A stretch of DNA of 64,000 nucleotides, taken from assembly GCF_023712425.1 (NCBI RefSeq), contig NZ_JAMAYG010000002.1:124001-188000 (forward strand), given 5' to 3'. The DNA comes from Rothia sp. P100. Lineage in GTDB: Bacteria > Actinomycetota > Actinomycetes > Actinomycetales > Micrococcaceae. The notes below the pieces were generated by a model. It worked only from the letters and a program-made list of their open reading frames with translations, was not told where the DNA came from and did no database searches. Positions within the stretch are counted from its first letter, which is position 1, and every line of letters starts with the position of its first letter. The translations under genes were made by a program, and so were the position numbers. Positions 27,090-36,796 of this stretch are shown piece by piece.

Positions 27090-28802
27090 TTAGAGACCGA
27101 GCTCAGCGTCGAAAGCTGCTTGTTCAAGACGGGTCTTGAGGAAGTTGAGGAAGCGACCGGCATCCGCACCATCTACTACGCGGTGATCGTAGGTCAGTGA
27201 GAAGTAAGCCAGGCTACGCACAGCAATGACATCGTTACCCTCAGCGTCCTGAACAATAGCGGGACGCTTGTTGGTTGAGCCGATACCCAGGATAGCAACG
27301 TTGGGCTGGTTAATGATCGGGGTGAAGAATACACCGCCGGTCTGGCCGGTTGAAGAGATGGTGAAAGTCGAACCTGAGAGTTCCTCGGGGCTGACCTGAC
27401 CGTCGCGGGCACGGCCTGCAACGTCACTAATCTTCTTAGCAATACCTGAGATGTTCAGGTCACCGGCATCCTTGATGACGGGAACCATCAGACCGCGGGG
27501 AGTATCAACTGCGAGACCGATGTTTTCGGAACCGTGGTAGGTGATTTCCTTGAAGTCTTCGCTCATGGATGAGTTGAACTGGGGGAACTGCTGCAGAGCT
27601 TCGGTCACTGCCTTGACGAAGAAGGGCAGAACGGTTAGCTTAGCGCCCTCGCGAGCTGCGAAGCCATCCTTAGCCTTGTTACGCAGAGCCATCAGACGGG
27701 TCAGGTCAATTTCCTGAACGGTGGTCAACTGTGCTGAGATAGCCAGTGACTCAACCATACGCTTAGCAACAACCTGGCGAATACGGGGAGCCTTCTCGGT
27801 GGTGCCTCGCTTAGAAGACTTTTCAACAGCAGGAGCCGCAGCCTTCTGAGCAGGAGCAGCATTGGTCGCGGGAGCTTCAGCAGCAGGTTTTGCCTCTACT
27901 GCGGGGGCAGCTGACTTCTTGGCGTCAGCGGCTGCCTGGACGTCCTGTTTGCGGATGCGACCACCAACACCGGTGCCCTTGACGGTGGAGAGGTCAACGC
28001 CTTCCTGCTTTGCCAGCTTGCGAACCAGGGGAGTTACGTATGCCTCACCGCTGTTCTCAGAAGCGGGTGCGGAGTCAGCCGCCGGAGCTTCTTCCTTCTT
28101 CTCTTCTTCAGCGGGAGCGGTAGGTGCCTCTTCCTTCTTCTCCTCAGCCGCGGGAGCCTCGGGAGCCTTTTCAGCGGGAGCAGAAGCAGCTGAGGCTGAA
28201 CCGATAACAGCCAGAACCTGGCCTACCTCGGCGTCCTCATCTTCCTGGATACGGATTTCAAGCAAAGTACCGGCGACGGGTGAGGGAACCTCAGTGTCGA
28301 CCTTGTCGGTTGAAACCTCAACCAGGGGCTCGTCGACAGCGACTTCTTCGCCAATCTCCTTGAGCCAGCGGGTGATGGTACCTTCGGTGACGGATTCGCC
28401 GAGTGCAGGCAGGGTAACCTCGGTGCCCTCAGAAGAACTGGCTGAAGCAGCAGGAGCTTCTTCTTTCTTCTCTTCAGCGGGTGCTTCTTCGGCGGGTGCT
28501 TCTTCAGCAGCAGGAGCTTCTTTAGCGGGAGCTTGATTAGCTTCTTCCTTTGATGCTGAACCTGAACCGTCGCCAATAACAACGAGAGGAGCACCAACCT
28601 CGATGTCCTCGTCTTCTTCAACGAGGATTTCTTCGATAACGCCGGCGACGGGTGAGGGGACCTCAGTATCAACCTTATCGGTGGAAACTTCAACGATAGG
28701 CTGATCAACCGAAACGGTTTCGCCAACCTCTACGAGCCAGCGGGTGATGGTACCTTCGGTGACGGATTCGCCCAGTGCGGGCAGTTCTACGGTAGTGGAC
28801 AT
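27090..28802 (-). CDS. sucB: Dihydrolipoyl acyltransferase E2 with two lipoyl domains (SucB/DlaT type)
   Basis: 570 residues. The core of 2-oxoacid dehydrogenase complexes, passing acyl groups from lipoyl arms to CoA. Two near-identical lipoyl domains (about 2-78 and 127-203) each carry STDKVDTE with the lipoylated Lys. Both are followed by Ala/Glu/Pro/Lys-rich linkers. A peripheral subunit-binding domain follows, about 255-290 (TPLVRKLAKQEGVDLSTVKG). The C-terminal catalytic domain has YDHRVVDGADAGRFL with the HxxxDG active site. Databases often name it SucB. In actinomycetes the orthologue (DlaT/AceF) acts as pyruvate dehydrogenase E2, so the substrate is open. AAGGAG and GAAGGA both precede the ATG. 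It lies downstream of lpd. Confidence 0.93.
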   Translation of the reverse strand: MSTTVELPALGESVTEGTITRWLVEVGETVSVDQPIVEVSTDKVDTEVPSPVAGVIEEILVEEDEDIEVGAPLVVIGDGSGSASKEEANQAPAKEAPAAEEAPAEEAPAEEKKEEAPAASASSSEGTEVTLPALGESVTEGTITRWLKEIGEEVAVDEPLVEVSTDKVDTEVPSPVAGTLLEIRIQEDEDAEVGQVLAVIGSASAASAPAEKAPEAPAAEEKKEEAPTAPAEEEKKEEAPAADSAPASENSGEAYVTPLVRKLAKQEGVDLSTVKGTGVGGRIRKQDVQAAADAKKSAAPAVEAKPAAEAPATNAAPAQKAAAPAVEKSSKRGTTEKAPRIRQVVAKRMVESLAISAQLTTVQEIDLTRLMALRNKAKDGFAAREGAKLTVLPFFVKAVTEALQQFPQFNSSMSEDFKEITYHGSENIGLAVDTPRGLMVPVIKDAGDLNISGIAKKISDVAGRARDGQVSPEELSGSTFTISSTGQTGGVFFTPIINQPNVAILGIGSTNKRPAIVQDAEGNDVIAVRSLAYFSLTYDHRVVDGADAGRFLNFLKTRLEQAAFDAELGL

Positions 28803-28843
28803 AGTCCTTCGTATCTCCTTGTGAGTGATGAAAATTTATGAGG

Positions 28844-28873
28844 GTAGGTGGCGGGTTGAGACCCGCCACCTAC
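28844..28873 (-). terminator. Hairpin between lpd and the E2 gene
   Basis: A perfect 13-bp stem (28844-28856 with 28861-28873) with a TGAG tetraloop. On the minus strand CATAAATTTTCATC follows, a broken T tract. It may act as a partial terminator or an RNA-stabilising element that sets the lpd to E2 ratio. Confidence 0.6.
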
Positions 28874-28886
28874 CGAAAGCTGATGA

Positions 28887-30263
28887 TTAGCCGTGCAGCG
28901 GAGCGCCGGCTAGTGCCATAGCTGCTTCACCCAGTGCCTCGTTCTGAGTGGGGTGAGCGTGGATGAACTGTGCAACGTCCTCGGGGAAAGCTTCCCAGAC
29001 AACCCACATCTGAGCCTCACCAATCTGCTCGCCCATACGCTTGCCAACGGCGTGAACACCGATGATGGGGCCATCCTTCTCGCGGATAACCTTGACCAGA
29101 CCGCCGGTGCCCAGGATGGAGGACTTGCCGTTGCCTGCCAGGTTGTATTCAGCAACCTGAACATTTTCCTTGCCGAACTTCTCTTCGGCCTTGGGCTGGG
29201 AGTAACCGATGGAAGCGATTTCAGGTTCGGAGTAGGTGACCTTGGGGATGTTGATATCTTCAACGACCTGGGGGTTCAGACCTGCGATGTCTTCGATGAC
29301 GAAGCGGCCCTGCTGGTAGCTGCGGTGAGCGAGCTGCACGCCGGGGACGATGTCGCCGATAGCGTAGATGTTAGCTACGCCGGTGTGCAGGCGCTCGTTG
29401 GTGATCACGAAGCCGCGGTCCATAGTCAGACCCTGCTCGTCGTAGCCAAAACCTTCGGTGTTGGGGCCACGGCCCACTGCTACCAGAACAATCTCAGCTT
29501 CGAAAGCGGTGCCGTCTTCAAGGGTGACCTTGGCGCCATTGGCGTCCTGCTCAACGGTCTTGAAGAACTTGCCTAGTGAGGACTTGATGCCGCGCTTCTT
29601 GAATTCGCGTTCGAGCACCTTAATGATGGCGGGGTCTTCGTTGGGTACCAGGTGGGGTAGGCCCTCGATGATGGTGACGTCTACGCCCATGGAGTTCCAC
29701 ATGGAAGCGAACTCTGAGCCGATGACGCCGCCGCCGAGCACAATAGCGCTCTTGGGGAGGTAGTCCATCTGCAGGGCTTCGGTTGAGGTGAGAACCTTGC
29801 CGCCGATTTCGATGCCAAAGGTCTTGGAGACTGAACCCGATGCAAGGATGATGTGCTTACCTTTGTAGGCGGTGCCGTCTACGGTGATGGTGTCGGTGCC
29901 GGTGAGCTTGCCCTCACCCTCAATGATGGTAACCTTCTTCATTTTGAGAAGACCGGTTAGGCCCTTGAACTTGCCGGCAACGATGCCGTCCTTGTAGCTA
30001 CGAACCTTAGCCATGTCGATGGAATCGAGGGTGGTGTTCACGCCGTACTTCGAAGCTTCGCGTGCTTCAGAAGCGAGTTCTGCTGCGTGCAGGTAAGCCT
30101 TAGTAGGAATACAACCGGTGTGCAGGCAAGTGCCACCAAGGTTGCTCTTTTCGACGAGACCAACGGTGAAGCCAAGCTGCACTGCTCGTAGAGCGGCTGA
30201 GTAACCAGCGCTGCCACCACCGAGGATGAGGATATCGAATTCTGTTGTTGCCGAATCGGCCAC
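28887..30263 (-). CDS. lpdA: Dihydrolipoyl dehydrogenase E3
   Basis: 458 residues from GTG at 30263. I chose this over the ATG 18 nt upstream because AAGGGAG then sits 7 nt before the start. It reoxidises dihydrolipoyl groups with FAD and NAD. It has the FAD site DILILGGGSAGYSAALRA (about 10-27), the redox disulfide GGTCLHTGCIP (C46 and C51), the NAD site VLGGGVIGSEFASMW, the second FAD motif IYAIGDIVPG, and the C-terminal HAHPTQNEALGEA with the active-site His-Glu pair. It is cotranscribed with the E2 gene 84 bp downstream. Confidence 0.96.
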   Translation of the reverse strand: MADSATTEFDILILGGGSAGYSAALRAVQLGFTVGLVEKSNLGGTCLHTGCIPTKAYLHAAELASEAREASKYGVNTTLDSIDMAKVRSYKDGIVAGKFKGLTGLLKMKKVTIIEGEGKLTGTDTITVDGTAYKGKHIILASGSVSKTFGIEIGGKVLTSTEALQMDYLPKSAIVLGGGVIGSEFASMWNSMGVDVTIIEGLPHLVPNEDPAIIKVLEREFKKRGIKSSLGKFFKTVEQDANGAKVTLEDGTAFEAEIVLVAVGRGPNTEGFGYDEQGLTMDRGFVITNERLHTGVANIYAIGDIVPGVQLAHRSYQQGRFVIEDIAGLNPQVVEDINIPKVTYSEPEIASIGYSQPKAEEKFGKENVQVAEYNLAGNGKSSILGTGGLVKVIREKDGPIIGVHAVGKRMGEQIGEAQMWVVWEAFPEDVAQFIHAHPTQNEALGEAAMALAGAPLHG

Positions 30264-30627
30264 GTTGACGCTCCCTTGCATGGGTTGCGGGGTATAAGCC
30301 CCCTTATGTACTGTCCTCCTAAGCTTATCGCTTGCAGGGGCACACCTCCACTATTCAGGAGCGTTTTGTTACTTAGCCCTTAGCAGTAGCCTTCTTGCCC
30401 CTACTTTAAGTGCGGAAGTAAGTGTTAGCGCTGGTAGCGGGGCTTTCGGGCGGTTTGTAGGGTGGATGCGGTTCTGTTGGTCAGCACCTACACGGCGGTC
30501 TTTGGTTCTTTTTGGCCCTATCTGCGATGTTTTCTATGGCAAACACCACGGTTTGTGGTGAAAAAAGTTACACCCCGCACCACTCCAGAGTGGTGCGGGG
30601 TGTACTCAATCTCTAGCGAGCTAGATC
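30264..30627. other. Intergenic region between pepA and lpd
   Basis: 364 bp without a gene. It carries the pepA terminator (30569-30604), a second small hairpin with a CACCAC/GTGGTG stem (30546-30562), and the upstream region of lpd, in which I could not settle on a promoter. The short open frame at 30462-30647 has no ribosome site and crosses the terminator. Confidence 0.6.
30569..30604 (-). terminator. Strong intrinsic terminator after pepA
   Basis: A perfect 17-bp inverted repeat (30569-30585 with 30588-30604). On the minus strand ACTTTTTTCACC follows. It is one of the strongest terminators in the window, and a second small hairpin lies 6 bp beyond. Confidence 0.93.
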
Positions 30628-32142
30628 TTAGGCGTAAGTCTCAATGAACTTGAGCAGGGTTGCTACCGAGTGGCCGGTGCCTTCCTTGGGGGTGTAACCG
30701 TAGGCGGCCTCCTCATTGAAGGAGGGGCCGGCGAAGTCAAGGTGGGCCCAGGGGATTTTCGCCCCGTCTTTTTCTCCCACAAATTCTTCAAGGAAGAGCC
30801 CTGCCACCAGCATGCCGCCATAGCGGGAGCCAATATTTTGCAGGTCAGCAACAGAGGACTTAAGAGAAGAGCGCAGGTGCTCGGGCATGGGCATAGGCCA
30901 GTAGGGTTCGCCAGTTTCTTGTGAAATCTCTGCGACCTTTTCACGGATTTCTTTATCACCCATGACCGCTGCGGTACGAACACCGAGCGCAATGAGCTGG
31001 GCACCGGTTAGCGTGGCGATATCCAGGATGACATCGGGTTCTGCTTCTGAGGCGTAGGCAAGACCGTCAGCCATGACAAGCCGACCTTCGGCGTCTGTAT
31101 TCATGACTTCAACGGTGCGCCCCCCGCGCATGGTGAGGACGTCCTCGGGCTTGGTTGCGGTGCTTGAGGGCATGTTTTCAGCCAAGCAGAGGTAGCCGGT
31201 AACAGCTACGGGAATCTCTAGTTCAGCGGCTGCGGCTACGACATTTAGTACGGTGGCGGCACCGGCCATATCTGATTTCATGGTTCCCATGGCATTTCCG
31301 GGCTTCAGCGAAATTCCGCCGGTATCAAAGGTAATGCCCTTGCCGACAATAGCAACCGTCTTCATAGCGCCGGCGGGGGTGTACTTAACCTCCACAAAAC
31401 GGGGCTTACGAGCTGAACCCTTGCCCACTCCAACGATGCCGCCAAAGCCTTCATCAAGAAGCTGGTCAAAGTCCCACACTCGGGCTTCGACGTTCTCAAG
31501 GCTGGCTACGCGCTCAACTGCCTCTGCAGCGAAAGTTTCGGGGTAGAGGTGGGAAGGAGGGGTATTGACCAGGCGTCGGGTGTGGTCTACTGCCTCGCCG
31601 ATGATCAAGGCGCGGGTGAGTACCGGCTCAGCATCAGTTGCGGAAATCTCGGTAATAATGGTGACGTCCGAAACCGGGGCCTTGACGCTATCAGCGGTTT
31701 TAGCGCGAAGTTGCTTGTCACTGAAAGCCCCAAAAGCTGCACCCTCGGCAAGGGCAGCCACTTCTTCAATGTTATTGGTGCCCAGCGCTATCGCAACGCT
31801 CTCTACACCGGCCAGCTGGCGGAAGGCTGATCCAGCGGAGTATCGCAGATTATTGAGGTGGGCAGTAGCGTCCTCAGTCTGCTTGCCCAGCCCAATGAGG
31901 GCGATGATATCTGCACCGGCTCCATCGATTCCGGGTAGTCGGGTGAGCTCGTCAGCGGCACCGGTAACCCCTAAATCCTCCAGGATAGCTTCGAGACCCT
32001 CAGCTGTTTCAGTCTCCAGGGGGTTGTGCGCCAGGGCGGGGCCTTCATCGGTTGAATGGACACCGAGGACCAAGACTCCGGCGTCCAGGTGCTCAAGTTC
32101 AGCAGCTGAAACTGAGAAGGAAAGGTCGTGAGATTCGCTCAT
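30628..32142 (-). CDS. pepA: Leucyl aminopeptidase (M17)
   Basis: 504 residues. A cytoplasmic manganese/zinc enzyme that removes N-terminal Leu and other residues from peptides. The N-terminal macro-like domain is less conserved. The catalytic domain shows VGKGITFDTGGISLKPG (active-site Lys, metal Asp), the SDMAGAATVL region, and the family signature NTDAEGRLVMADGLAYA with its Asp and Glu ligands. It ends LDFAGPSFNEEAAYGYTPKEGTG. It is monocistronic, with a strong terminator. The gene corresponds in position to mycobacterial pepB, near dlaT and lipB. Confidence 0.95.
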   Translation of the reverse strand: MSESHDLSFSVSAAELEHLDAGVLVLGVHSTDEGPALAHNPLETETAEGLEAILEDLGVTGAADELTRLPGIDGAGADIIALIGLGKQTEDATAHLNNLRYSAGSAFRQLAGVESVAIALGTNNIEEVAALAEGAAFGAFSDKQLRAKTADSVKAPVSDVTIITEISATDAEPVLTRALIIGEAVDHTRRLVNTPPSHLYPETFAAEAVERVASLENVEARVWDFDQLLDEGFGGIVGVGKGSARKPRFVEVKYTPAGAMKTVAIVGKGITFDTGGISLKPGNAMGTMKSDMAGAATVLNVVAAAAELEIPVAVTGYLCLAENMPSSTATKPEDVLTMRGGRTVEVMNTDAEGRLVMADGLAYASEAEPDVILDIATLTGAQLIALGVRTAAVMGDKEIREKVAEISQETGEPYWPMPMPEHLRSSLKSSVADLQNIGSRYGGMLVAGLFLEEFVGEKDGAKIPWAHLDFAGPSFNEEAAYGYTPKEGTGHSVATLLKFIETYA

Positions 32143-32459
32143 ATACGTGCTCCTTGCAAAGCGTTGGGGGTGAGAAATGCACCCGCGAGGTGAGGGCTGA
32201 GGTCGCTCATGGATGAGGCGGCCCCCCGTGATTCACTACTCAAGAGTAGGTGGGTTTTGAATAAATGTGTACTAAGCACCGTGCTGACGGTGGAAATCAC
32301 CGCACAGCGAAACCTCACACAGATCAGGGCTTGGAATGAAAAGAGGGTAATCGGTGTTGGAACCGTTACAGCCATTCGATGTTCGAGGTTGCTGGAGTAC
32401 TATGGTTACTCACATCAAGGATTATGAGATGAATGAGCTACGGTAGAAAGGGGCTTGCA
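32143..32459. other. Divergent intergenic region between pepA and the PAC2 gene
   Basis: 317 bp holding upstream regions of both divergent genes. CTCCTTGC next to pepA is its ribosome site read on the minus strand. A TATGGT at 32401-32406 could be the -10 of the PAC2 gene. An upstream in-frame ATG lies at 32433. I see no repeat or RNA gene. Confidence 0.5.
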
Positions 32460-33395
32460 ATGATGAATAGGGATAACTCGGAGCAACTGTATATTGCTCA
32501 CTCGGGTATCTTCGAGAACCAAAGATTGCAGGGCCTGCCTCTGGTCATCGCGCTTTCTCACCCTCAGGACGCCGGTGGAACGGCCGGGCACTTGGGCGAG
32601 GTGCTTTTGCACGAGCTTAACAACATCCCTTTGGTTGAATTTGATGCTGACCGGTTGCACGATTACCGCGCGCGCAGGCCCAGAGTGACCTTCAAACGTG
32701 ACCACTACACAGACCCTGTATTGCCAGAACTAAAACTGTATGCCGTAGAGGACCGCCTGGGTAAGCCTTTCTTACTGCTTGCGGGGGCTGAACCTGATTT
32801 GCTCTGGCAGCGTTTTACCGCTTCGGTCGTCGAATTGGCGCAACGCCTTGATACCTCTGTGGTGCTCCTGATTTCGGGGTTCCCTATGCCGGTTCCCCAT
32901 ACCCGCCCCTTGCCCGTGACAGCCCACGGCTCCCGTAAAGACCTCACGCGAGGTATTTCTGCGTGGAAGCCGGAAGCAATCGTTCAAGGGTCAGTGAGTA
33001 GTCTGCTTGAAATTGCTCTGGATGAAGCTGGGATCGGTACCGCAGGGTTTGCGGTGAACGTTCCGCAATACCTTTCTGAGTCAGAGTTACCTCAGACAGC
33101 GCTGGTCGCCATGGAACACTTGTCAATGGCTGCGAAGCTGAGCTTGCCTTCTGACCGTTTGAGGGAGATGTCAGAGAATGTTCAGCTCCAAATCAATGAG
33201 CAGGCTAACGCCAATCCTGAAATCCAGATGATGATTTCTCGTCTTGAAGCCTCCTACGATGCCAACGCTGGTGATGACGGCTACGTTGGTATTCCGCTGT
33301 CTCAACGGGCTGCTGGTGTGGTGCCTTCACGTGATGAAATCGGGGCTGAAATTGAGGCCTATCTGGCTCAAATGAACGACGGGGATCAGGACTAG
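32460..33395 (+). CDS. PAC2 family protein
   Basis: 311 residues from ATG at 32460, chosen because GAAAGGGG lies 6 nt upstream; a longer form could start at 32433. It matches the PAC2 (proteasome assembly chaperone-like) family of actinomycetes. Recognisable stretches are PLVIALSHPQDAGGTAGHLGEVLL, the LLLAGAEPDLLWQRF segment, and VVLLISGFPMPVPHTRPLPVT. The C-terminal third is helical, with REMSENVQLQINEQ. The M. tuberculosis relative is Rv2714, near sigB. Whether it assists a proteasome is not known, and no proteasome gene is in the window. Confidence 0.88.
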   Translation: MMNRDNSEQLYIAHSGIFENQRLQGLPLVIALSHPQDAGGTAGHLGEVLLHELNNIPLVEFDADRLHDYRARRPRVTFKRDHYTDPVLPELKLYAVEDRLGKPFLLLAGAEPDLLWQRFTASVVELAQRLDTSVVLLISGFPMPVPHTRPLPVTAHGSRKDLTRGISAWKPEAIVQGSVSSLLEIALDEAGIGTAGFAVNVPQYLSESELPQTALVAMEHLSMAAKLSLPSDRLREMSENVQLQINEQANANPEIQMMISRLEASYDANAGDDGYVGIPLSQRAAGVVPSRDEIGAEIEAYLAQMNDGDQD

Positions 33396-33400
33396 TGCCC

Positions 33401-33476
33401 TAGCTACCCCTACCTACCCCAGTGAACTGGTCTGGGTTCAAACCGTGAACTAGGGGTGTGCAGGGCTAGGTAGCTA
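33401..33476. other. Imperfect hairpin after the PAC2 gene
   Basis: TAGCTACC (33401-33408) pairs with GGTAGCTA (33469-33476), and ACCCCTA (33406-33412) could instead pair with TAGGGGT (33451-33457). No T tract follows. It may be a weak terminator, or only C-rich repetitive sequence. Confidence 0.3.
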
Positions 33477-33619
33477 AGCGTCATTTTCTGTCGCTATCCC
33501 ACTGTCTGAGGCTCATTGAGAACCAGGTACCGCTGATTTTTCGGTAGTTTTCTAGACGAGTTTATCCACAGCGCTTCCTGGCATTGAAGCAGGCTATCCT
33601 GGCCGGGCAGGCTAGGTGC

Positions 33620-35122
33620 ATGAATAGCCGATACCCTTTTGCATCTTTTTATCCGACCGGTTTGTTGCCAGTCACCGGTGATTGCCCACCGAAGATCAAT
33701 ACGCCCGTGCGGCAAGAAGCCGACGTGGTGGCGGTGTGTGTGCACACCCTGGGGTTCTGGCCGCGAAATTCCCTGGTTTTACTGACCGTGGGCTCACCGG
33801 GGGTAGGGCCCTTGCTCCGTATAGATTTACCCGTTGCAGGGGGAGATGACTACGGGGAATATTTTGACTTCTTCCTCTCCCAGCTACCCCAGTCTGCCAC
33901 GAACGCAGACCCCAACAATCGTCTCTTCGCAGTTTTCTTCGGGAGCACCGCAGATGAAATGGATAAGGAAAGGGAATTAGCAGCGCCATATTCTCTGGAC
34001 TATTCAGAGTGCTCAAACAATAACTTTATTGATCAGGTGCAAGCCCTCATTCCATCCCTTCACCGCTGTCTGGTTAACCATTCCATAGACCTGATAGACG
34101 TGATAGCAGTAGGACACAGATTCCTCTGGGCACTTCACCCGCCGGAGCTCACCCTATTGCCCGCTACCCCAACCGCTAGCGTGGTGGATAGCCCTATATA
34201 CCACGAGATGTTCGAACAGGGCTCTGATGTGGCTAGAAGCCATGAGGAGTTCCTCGAAAAATATCTCTGGGATCCCATGGAAACAGCGGACGTCGTCCGG
34301 CGCGATAGCTGGCTTGCCCACACTGAGTTTGCTGCGCTGGGATATCTCACCCAAAAGGCTGAAAGTGATGTGGTTGAGTACCATCAAATACGGGCTGAAC
34401 TTATGATGTGGGACGCTGCCTTGCAACGTGGTGTTGAGGTAGTGCTGGGGTACCGCTCTTTAGGGGTTGATAGTCCCAAGGATTTAGCAAGACCACCTCA
34501 CCGTGACGTGGTGAGCCCAGCACCAGCTGACCTCATTCGTACCGTGCTCAACCAAGATGTTGGAGCTTATCTGATTGCTTCTCTCAACAGCACCGCCACC
34601 GTGCAACTGGTCATCTACCTCGCTTGCACCGGGTTGCAAGAGGCGCTAGCTGCCCTTGAAAATATTAGTTGCCGCCTAGAAGAAACTGCCACGGTAGGTC
34701 TAGATAAGAGCCAGACCACACCGGTGCTACCTCAGAAAAGCAGCCTCAATAGATACGGCCTTGACCGGAAAAGCCTTCTGAACCCGGTTGAAACTAAGGG
34801 ACCTGCTGACGGCGCAGCAATCGCGTCCATGGCATCAAAGCTCTGCGGGCACGACACGCAAAGCCCCAACTGGGACAGACTAGCTGCACTGTGCGCTATT
34901 GCCACGATTCTTGAAGAAGCTGCCCATCATAAACCTGAAAGCCTGCTCAAACTAGCTCAGGCCTGGGCTCACTGGTTGCAGGGTAAGTCCACTCTCGCAG
35001 ACTACCTCCTGAGGGCGGTGGAGCCGATTCACCACGGCAATGAGCCCACCGTCTTACATCGAGTCCTCGATGCCGGAGTTTTACCCGTCTGGTTATCTGC
35101 TAGGCCACAACCCAATATCTAA
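33620..35122 (+). CDS. DUF4192 family protein
   Basis: 500 residues from ATG at 33620; the frame could begin at TTG 33584. It matches DUF4192, an actinobacterial family of unknown function. Conserved landmarks are LGFWPRNSLVLLTVG near the N-terminus, then LFAVFFGSTAD, IDVIAVGHRFLWAL and a C-terminal helical half with AQAWAHWLQGKSTLADYLLRA. There is no signal peptide or membrane helix. Members are usually found beside the primary sigma factor gene, as here. A TATCCT at 33595-33600 may be its -10. Confidence 0.85.
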   Translation: MNSRYPFASFYPTGLLPVTGDCPPKINTPVRQEADVVAVCVHTLGFWPRNSLVLLTVGSPGVGPLLRIDLPVAGGDDYGEYFDFFLSQLPQSATNADPNNRLFAVFFGSTADEMDKERELAAPYSLDYSECSNNNFIDQVQALIPSLHRCLVNHSIDLIDVIAVGHRFLWALHPPELTLLPATPTASVVDSPIYHEMFEQGSDVARSHEEFLEKYLWDPMETADVVRRDSWLAHTEFAALGYLTQKAESDVVEYHQIRAELMMWDAALQRGVEVVLGYRSLGVDSPKDLARPPHRDVVSPAPADLIRTVLNQDVGAYLIASLNSTATVQLVIYLACTGLQEALAALENISCRLEETATVGLDKSQTTPVLPQKSSLNRYGLDRKSLLNPVETKGPADGAAIASMASKLCGHDTQSPNWDRLAALCAIATILEEAAHHKPESLLKLAQAWAHWLQGKSTLADYLLRAVEPIHHGNEPTVLHRVLDAGVLPVWLSARPQPNI

Positions 35123-35389
35123 CGTGATGAAGAACGGTCAACCTTGGGTCGTGCTAAGTAGGTAAAGACCAAAAAACATGTCATACTTGACTACTGACCC
35201 CGCTCACAGTACTGCGTGAAATCTGCACCCTTCCCAGGGAATAATGTTATGCAACCAGGTGTTATCCCACATAGAAACCCTGATTCAAACAGCGATTTTC
35301 AATGACCGCAGACTTGACAGGGTCTTAGGTGTTTTGACCGCGAACACCGCGCACCATCGCACACGGTCAGCTAATCAGAAAGGTTTTCT
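35123..35389. other. Upstream region of the primary sigma factor gene
   Basis: 267 bp without a gene, more A+T-rich than its surroundings. It contains TTGACT (near 35187) with TACTGC 17 nt downstream, and TTGACA (near 35313) without a convincing -10. One or more sigA promoters are likely here, but I cannot fix them by eye. Confidence 0.4.
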
Positions 35390-36718
35390 GTGTCACCAGC
35401 CGCACGCAAGAAAGCAACCAGCGATACCGCTGCAGCCAAAACAACTGCCGTAAAAACCTCCACCCGTGCCAAAGCAAAAAAGGCGGATGAGGTAGCTGAC
35501 GCCCTAGAAGCAGACGAGGCCGAGACACCCGCTGCTGCGCCCAAGAAAACCACCGTTCAAAAAGCAGCGCCTAAAAAGGGACGCAAAGCTAAAGACGGTG
35601 ACGAAATTGAAACTGAAGACCTAGATCTTGAGTCCGGAGACCTCGAACTTGACGATGAAGAAGTTGACGAGGAAGACGGCGATGAAGCAGAGTCCGTCAC
35701 TAAGGAAGAAAAGAAAGAAGCAGAAGCCGTAGCGGCTAAAGGCTCCGGCTTCGTTCTGACTACCAACGACGAAGATGACGCCCCCGCCGTCCGCGTCGTC
35801 ACCCCCGGTGCCACGGCAGACCCGGTCAAAGACTACCTCAAGCAAATCGGCAAGGTTGCCCTGCTAAACGCAGAGCAGGAAGTCGACTTAGCCATGCGCA
35901 TCGAAGCTGGCCTCTACGCCGAGCACAAGCTCAAAGACAACCCCGATATGAGCCCCGAACTCAAAAAAGAGCTCCGCTGGGTCATTCATGACGGACGCCG
36001 CGCCAAGAACCACCTGCTCGAAGCCAACCTTCGCCTGGTCGTTTCACTGGCTAAGCGCTACACCGGCCGCGGTATGCTCTTCCTGGACCTCATCCAGGAA
36101 GGTAACCTAGGTCTAATCCGTGCGGTAGAGAAGTTCGATTACTCCAAGGGCTTCAAATTCTCAACCTACGCCACCTGGTGGATCCGCCAGGCTATCACCC
36201 GCGCCATGGCAGACCAGGCTCGTACCATCCGCATCCCCGTGCACATGGTTGAAGTCATCAACAAGCTCGCCCGCGTGCAGCGCCAGATGCTGCAGGATCT
36301 AGGCCGTGAACCCACCCCCGAAGAGCTCGCTAAAGAACTCGATATGACCCCCGAAAAGGTCATCGAGGTACAGAAATACGGCCGTGAACCCATCTCACTG
36401 CACACCCCCCTGGGCGAAGACGGTGACTCAGAATTCGGTGACCTCATCGAAGACTCCGAGGCAGTGGTCCCCGCCGACGCAGTCTCCTTCACCCTGCTCC
36501 AGGAACAGCTACACAGCGTCCTTGACACCCTCTCAGAACGAGAGGCAGGCGTAGTAGCCATGCGCTTCGGTATGACCGATGGCCAGCCCAAAACCCTGGA
36601 CGAAATCGGAAAGGTTTACGGGGTTACCCGCGAACGTATCCGCCAGATCGAGTCCAAGACCATGTCTAAGCTGCGTCACCCCTCACGTAGCCAGGTTCTG
36701 CGCGACTACCTAGACTAA
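35390..36718 (+). CDS. sigA: Primary RNA polymerase sigma factor SigA/HrdB
   Basis: 442 residues from GTG with GAAAGG 6 nt upstream. It directs RNA polymerase to housekeeping promoters. The first 140 residues are a Lys/Ala stretch followed by an acidic one ([11 protein letters not shown]), as in actinobacterial HrdB proteins. Region 1.2 starts [16 protein letters not shown]. Region 2 holds [36 protein letters not shown] and [11 protein letters not shown] (-10 recognition). Region 3 follows, and region 4 has the helix-turn-helix [10 protein letters not shown]. Regions 2 and 4 are complete. It is likely monocistronic, with a terminator 19 bp after the stop. Confidence 0.97.
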   Translation: MSPAARKKATSDTAAAKTTAVKTSTRAKAKKADEVADALEADEAETPAAAPKKTTVQKAAPKKGRKAKDGDEIETEDLDLESGDLELDDEEVDEEDGDEAESVTKEEKKEAEAVAAKGSGFVLTTNDEDDAPAVRVVTPGATADPVKDYLKQIGKVALLNAEQEVDLAMRIEAGLYAEHKLKDNPDMSPELKKELRWVIHDGRRAKNHLLEANLRLVVSLAKRYTGRGMLFLDLIQEGNLGLIRAVEKFDYSKGFKFSTYATWWIRQAITRAMADQARTIRIPVHMVEVINKLARVQRQMLQDLGREPTPEELAKELDMTPEKVIEVQKYGREPISLHTPLGEDGDSEFGDLIEDSEAVVPADAVSFTLLQEQLHSVLDTLSEREAGVVAMRFGMTDGQPKTLDEIGKVYGVTRERIRQIESKTMSKLRHPSRSQVLRDYLD

Positions 36719-36736
36719 AACTGAACACAATGAGTA

Positions 36737-36763
36737 AGGGCGCGGGTCACCATTCCGCGCCCT
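36737..36763 (+). terminator. Intrinsic terminator after sigA
   Basis: A 9-bp stem (36737-36745 with 36755-36763) with a 9-nt loop, followed by CTTATTTTG. Confidence 0.82.
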
Positions 36764-36796
36764 CTTATTTTGCCAGGATCAATCATGGACACCAAC

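Noticed and set aside
27862-28536. 224-residue Ala/Ser-rich open frame antisense to the E2 gene
   Set aside because: It mirrors the repetitive linkers and lipoyl domains of the E2 gene, with no ribosome site and low-complexity content.
30462-30647. 61-residue frame between pepA and lpd
   Set aside because: It runs through the pepA terminator and lacks a ribosome site.
35244-35453. 69-residue frame upstream of sigA
   Set aside because: It overlaps the sigA start in another frame and lies in the promoter region.
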